From: Veillonellaceae bacterium
GTDB lineage: Bacteria > Bacillota_C > Negativicutes > Veillonellales > Veillonellaceae
Length of the DNA stretch: 18,426 bases
Assembly: GCA_902834965.1 (NCBI GenBank)
Contig: CADFKY010000014.1
Location: forward strand, 1 to 18,426
Direction: 5' to 3'
Made by a program: the position numbers and the translations under genes. Positions 15,842 to 18,426 of this stretch are shown here, piece after piece; within the stretch, counting starts at the first letter, position 1; every line of letters begins with the position of its first letter. The notes beneath the pieces were generated by a model that ran no database searches, was not told where the DNA came from, and saw nothing but the letters and a program-made list of their open reading frames with translations.

Positions 15842-16654
15842 ATGAATATTTTAACTACATCTCAAAAATCTAATGAGGCCATTCAGGAGGAAGCCAAGGC
15901 ATTGGCTTCCTCTATGCATATGACCTATATAAAACGTGGAAAATCATCTATACCGGCATTATTTAGAGAACATCAATGTGAATATATTGCAGTTCTTTCA
16001 GGCTCTGGTTTAACCATCCACTTTCCTGAAAACAAACAACATAGCTTTCATCTTTCTATGGCACAACTACGTATATTACGTATAGAACGTGGTGAAGGAG
16101 ATCATCTAGTTAATGCTGTTCAAACTATTCTGGATAAAAAAGGCATATTTGATGGACAGCAGTTTAAATTTCTCGACTCTACTATAGGCTTAGCTAGTGA
16201 TAGCATAATTGTTAGTTATGCTTTTCCTAATGCACAAATACAAGGATTAGAAGGTTCGTTTCCTATATGGCTTGCTACTTCCTATGGATTGGCTCATTAT
16301 ATTCATAGTGAGGATAGTGTAACAAATGCGTTACGTCGTATTCAGGTCCATCATGATACCTTTGAAAACTATTTACCAAACATACCGGGTAATAGTGTTG
16401 ATATTATTTATTTTGATCCCATGTTTGAAGTACCTGTAGAGGATAGTCCTCAATTCAAACCTCTTCGTGGTCATACTGTAGAAAGTCATATTGATGATAT
16501 AATTATGTCGCAAGCTATGCGCGTTGCTAGATATGGTGTTATTATAAAAGAACGACCCTTTAGTTCGGTCTTTCAAAAGTATCCACCTCATCAATGGGTG
16601 GGGGGAAAGTATAGCCGCATAGGCTATGGTGTATATATGAAGGAGTTATTGTGA
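15842..16654 (+). CDS. RsmJ-like class I SAM-dependent methyltransferase
   Basis: A cytoplasmic methyltransferase of the RsmJ type; E. coli RsmJ methylates G1516 of 16S rRNA, but the target here is only inferred. The 270 residues start with TTSQKSNEAIQEEAKALA, a pattern I associate with Firmicutes YpiP-like relatives. The SAM-binding motif I is FLDSTIGLASDS (near 128-139), similar to DATAGLGRDA of RsmJ; the catalytic-region motif is IIYFDPMFEVP (near 194), matching LDPMFP. The final segment KYSRIGYGVY resembles the RsmJ end. The first ATG lies one base after the mutL stop with no clear ribosome binding site, so translation probably depends on coupling to mutL; the conserved-looking N terminus supports this start. 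Its stop overlaps the GTG of miaA by four bases (GTGA). Confidence 0.85.
   Translation: MNILTTSQKSNEAIQEEAKALASSMHMTYIKRGKSSIPALFREHQCEYIAVLSGSGLTIHFPENKQHSFHLSMAQLRILRIERGEGDHLVNAVQTILDKKGIFDGQQFKFLDSTIGLASDSIIVSYAFPNAQIQGLEGSFPIWLATSYGLAHYIHSEDSVTNALRRIQVHHDTFENYLPNIPGNSVDIIYFDPMFEVPVEDSPQFKPLRGHTVESHIDDIIMSQAMRVARYGVIIKERPFSSVFQKYPPHQWVGGKYSRIGYGVYMKELL
15887..15912. repeat. Perfect inverted repeat in the 5' part of the methyltransferase gene
   Basis: GAGGAAGCCAA (15887-15897) and TTGGCTTCCTC (15902-15912) form a perfect 11-base-pair stem with the loop GGCA. No T-run follows, so it is not a standard terminator. It lies 45 bases after the start codon and covers an AGGAGG sequence (15885-15890). 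Confidence 0.85.
16640..16645 (+). promoter_or_regulatory. Ribosome binding site for the GTG start of miaA
   Basis: AAGGAG lies five bases before GTG at 16651, inside the last codons of the methyltransferase gene. The site supports a GTG start. Confidence 0.8.
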
Positions 16655-17580
16655 ATCCCTTAATTACCATCGTTGGACCTACGGCGGTAGGCAAAACTGA
16701 TCTTACCTTGGAATTAGCTGAACAACTTAATGCTGAGGTTATTTCTGGTGATGCTTACCAAGTATATAAACAACTCAATATTGGTACCGCTAAACCATCG
16801 ATGGATGAACTTAATCGGGTAAAACATCATCTCATTGATATACTAGAATCAAATGATTCATATTCGGTATCTATTTTTCAAGACCAAGCGAAAGAGATTA
16901 TCGCTAGTTTAAAAGATCAGAATATTCTTCCTATTTTATCTGGTGGCACAGGACTGTATGTTCAATCATTATTGGAGAACTATAACTTTAATGATGTTAA
17001 GCCTGATGAAAATTTACGAGCAAAACTTGATGAGCTTTATAATACAAAAGGTATTGAAGGCTTACGAGACTATGCTTTCACATTAGGTAAAGAACATAAT
17101 ATAGAGATACAATATAATGACAAACATCGTTTGTATCGGGCTATTGAGATATTGCATCATGGTAATGTAGATTCATTACGTAATCAAACAAAAGATGGTG
17201 TATCTTATAAAGGACCTGTTATAGGTCTTATGAGAGACCGTGATAAGTTATATGAACGCATTAATTTACGCGTTGATATGATGTTTGATATAGGTTTGAT
17301 TGATGAAGTAGAGCAACTTCTTCAATCTGGAGTAAATCCAGATTGCCAAGCTTTTAAAGGTATTGGTTATAAAGAGGTTGTAGAATATATGAATGGCCGT
17401 ATTACCCTTGATGAATGTCGTGATTTAATCAAGAAGAATACTCGCCATTTTGCAAAGCGCCAAATTACTTGGTATAAACGTATGCCATATATTGAATGGA
17501 TACATATTGATAGCAATACATCTAAAGATTTTATATTTAATAAAGCTATGGATTTAATCCGTAGAGAAGGATTAGCATGA
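16651..17580 (+). CDS. miaA: tRNA dimethylallyltransferase
   Basis: MiaA transfers the dimethylallyl group of DMAPP to A37 of tRNAs, making i6A37, the substrate of MiaB; its isoprenoid donor comes from the MEP pathway whose genes dxr and ispG are in this window. The 309 residues start with the P-loop GPTAVGKT (9-16), then ISGDAYQVYKQLNIGTAKP, SGGTGLYVQSL, and near the end FKGIGYKEVVEYMNG and NTRHFAKRQITWYKR. The usual D-S-M-Q-V-Y is D-A-Y-Q-V-Y here (D34 kept). The start is GTG with a good AAGGAG site, overlapping the methyltransferase stop; its own TGA overlaps the next start (ATGA). Confidence 0.97.
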   Translation: MNPLITIVGPTAVGKTDLTLELAEQLNAEVISGDAYQVYKQLNIGTAKPSMDELNRVKHHLIDILESNDSYSVSIFQDQAKEIIASLKDQNILPILSGGTGLYVQSLLENYNFNDVKPDENLRAKLDELYNTKGIEGLRDYAFTLGKEHNIEIQYNDKHRLYRAIEILHHGNVDSLRNQTKDGVSYKGPVIGLMRDRDKLYERINLRVDMMFDIGLIDEVEQLLQSGVNPDCQAFKGIGYKEVVEYMNGRITLDECRDLIKKNTRHFAKRQITWYKRMPYIEWIHIDSNTSKDFIFNKAMDLIRREGLA

Positions 17581-18426
17581 CATTAGAAGAAATACGTAGT
17601 AAAGCCCTTGAGATGGCTGAACCAGAATTTAAGAAATTTGAACCTATTGCTTTGGCTAATACAAAAAAAGTATTAGAAGCATTTAAAGAATGCCAAGTAT
17701 CTGATTATCACTTCACAGGTACTACTGGATATGGATATAACGATGTGGGCCGTGAAAAATTAGATGAAGTATTTGCCTATGTATTTAAAGGTGAAAAAGC
17801 CATCGTTCGTCCTCATTTCGTATCTGGTACACACGCACTAGCAACAACGTTGATTTCCTTAATGGGGAATGGTTCTAAAGGTAAAGAATTTATCTATGCC
17901 GTTGGGGCTCCTTACGATACAATGCAATCCGTAATTGGTGCTGCTCGTGAAGTACGTGGTTCCTTAGTAGAAAAAGGGTTTATCTATACTGAGGTGCCTT
18001 TAAAAGATAATACCTATGATGTGGAGGCTATCGCTAATGCTGTGAATGATAATACGCGGGTAGTGGTCATTCAACGTTCTCGCGGCTATAGTACGCGTGA
18101 ACCATTATCTATTGCCGATATTAAGATCATTGTAGATGCTGTAAAAGCTAAAAATCCTAACACCATTTGTTTTGTAGATAATTGCTATGGCGAATTTACA
18201 GAGTTACAAGAACCATTAGAAGCTGGTGCCGATATTATGGCGGGCTCTCTCATTAAAAATGCAGGGGGTGGTTTGGCGCCAACTGGCGGTTATATTGTTG
18301 GTAGAGAAGACCTTGTAGAAGATGCAGCCTATCAACTTACTGCTCCAGGACTTGGCGATCATATGGGCTCCTATGCTCCTGGTTATCGCTTGTTCTTCCA
18401 AGGTTTATTTATGGCACCTCACGTAG
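17577..18426 (+). CDS. PLP-dependent YnbB-family protein, 3' end missing
   Basis: A fold-type I PLP-dependent protein of the family annotated as aluminium resistance or methionine gamma-lyase family protein (Bacillus YnbB). About 283 residues of an expected 400 or so are visible; the frame stays open to the window edge. Seen motifs: TTGYGYNDVGREKLDEVFA near the N terminus, VRPHFVSGTHA, QRSRGYSTRE, FVDNCYGEFTE, and the probable PLP lysine K227 in SLIKNAGGGLAPTGGY. The true substrate of the family is not established as far as I know. The ATG overlaps the miaA stop by four bases (ATGA). In Bacillus ynbB also follows miaA, but with hfq and hflX-like genes nearby that are not between them here. 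Confidence 0.92.
   Translation, partial: MTLEEIRSKALEMAEPEFKKFEPIALANTKKVLEAFKECQVSDYHFTGTTGYGYNDVGREKLDEVFAYVFKGEKAIVRPHFVSGTHALATTLISLMGNGSKGKEFIYAVGAPYDTMQSVIGAAREVRGSLVEKGFIYTEVPLKDNTYDVEAIANAVNDNTRVVVIQRSRGYSTREPLSIADIKIIVDAVKAKNPNTICFVDNCYGEFTELQEPLEAGADIMAGSLIKNAGGGLAPTGGYIVGREDLVEDAAYQLTAPGLGDHMGSYAPGYRLFFQGLFMAPHV

Noticed and set aside
15885..15922. Internal start for the methyltransferase (TTG 15902 or ATG 15914) using AGGAGG at 15885-15890
   Set aside because: The spacing is 11 or more bases, the site would be hidden in the hairpin, and the preceding residues look conserved with YpiP/RsmJ-like relatives.
1..18426. CRISPR arrays, insertion sequences, prophage genes, toxin-antitoxin or defence genes
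   Set aside because: No repeat-spacer arrays, transposase, integrase or terminal inverted repeats were seen; nearly all sequence is taken up by recognised housekeeping genes.

Overview
The window is a gene-dense, AT-rich bacterial chromosome segment with every gene on the + strand. The first block runs pyrH-frr-(small ORF)-uppS-cdsA-dxr-rseP-ispG-proS, the conserved Firmicutes order for nucleotide, translation, isoprenoid and envelope genes. Gene order, low GC and overall sequence character suggest a low-GC member of the Negativicutes, most likely Veillonella. This is inference; no 16S gene or species marker is present. I see no mobile elements, CRISPR arrays, rRNA or tRNA genes.

Region 1 (1-8072): the 3' part of pyrH, then frr, an 83-residue protein of unknown function, uppS, cdsA, dxr, rseP, ispG and proS. 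They are packed with overlaps or gaps of at most about 20 bases and probably form one transcript, which ends in a strong intrinsic terminator just after proS. Functions link up: Dxr and IspG make isoprenoid precursors (MEP pathway), UppS turns them into the undecaprenyl carrier lipid, CdsA makes CDP-diacylglycerol for phospholipids, and RseP is an intramembrane protease. PyrH, Frr and ProS serve nucleotide supply and translation.

Region 2 (8073-8145): the only substantial intergenic gap. It carries a plausible sigma-A type promoter and a good ribosome binding site, so a second transcription unit probably starts here.

Region 3 (8146-18426): a PHP-family phosphoesterase, a two-part protein with an N-terminal P-loop and a C-terminal Asp23/Gls24-like domain, miaB, mutS, mutL, an RsmJ-like methyltransferase, miaA, and the 5' part of a PLP-dependent YnbB ('aluminium resistance' / methionine gamma-lyase-like) gene. 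The last five genes are joined by 1-4 base overlaps or a 1-base gap, which suggests translational coupling. MiaA and MiaB act in succession on A37 of tRNA; MutS and MutL form the methyl-independent mismatch repair pair, with MutL carrying an endonuclease site.

Most of the window is housekeeping. The least understood items are the P-loop/Asp23 fusion, the 83-residue protein overlapping uppS, and the RsmJ-like methyltransferase between mutL and miaA. No clear-cut new multi-gene system is visible.
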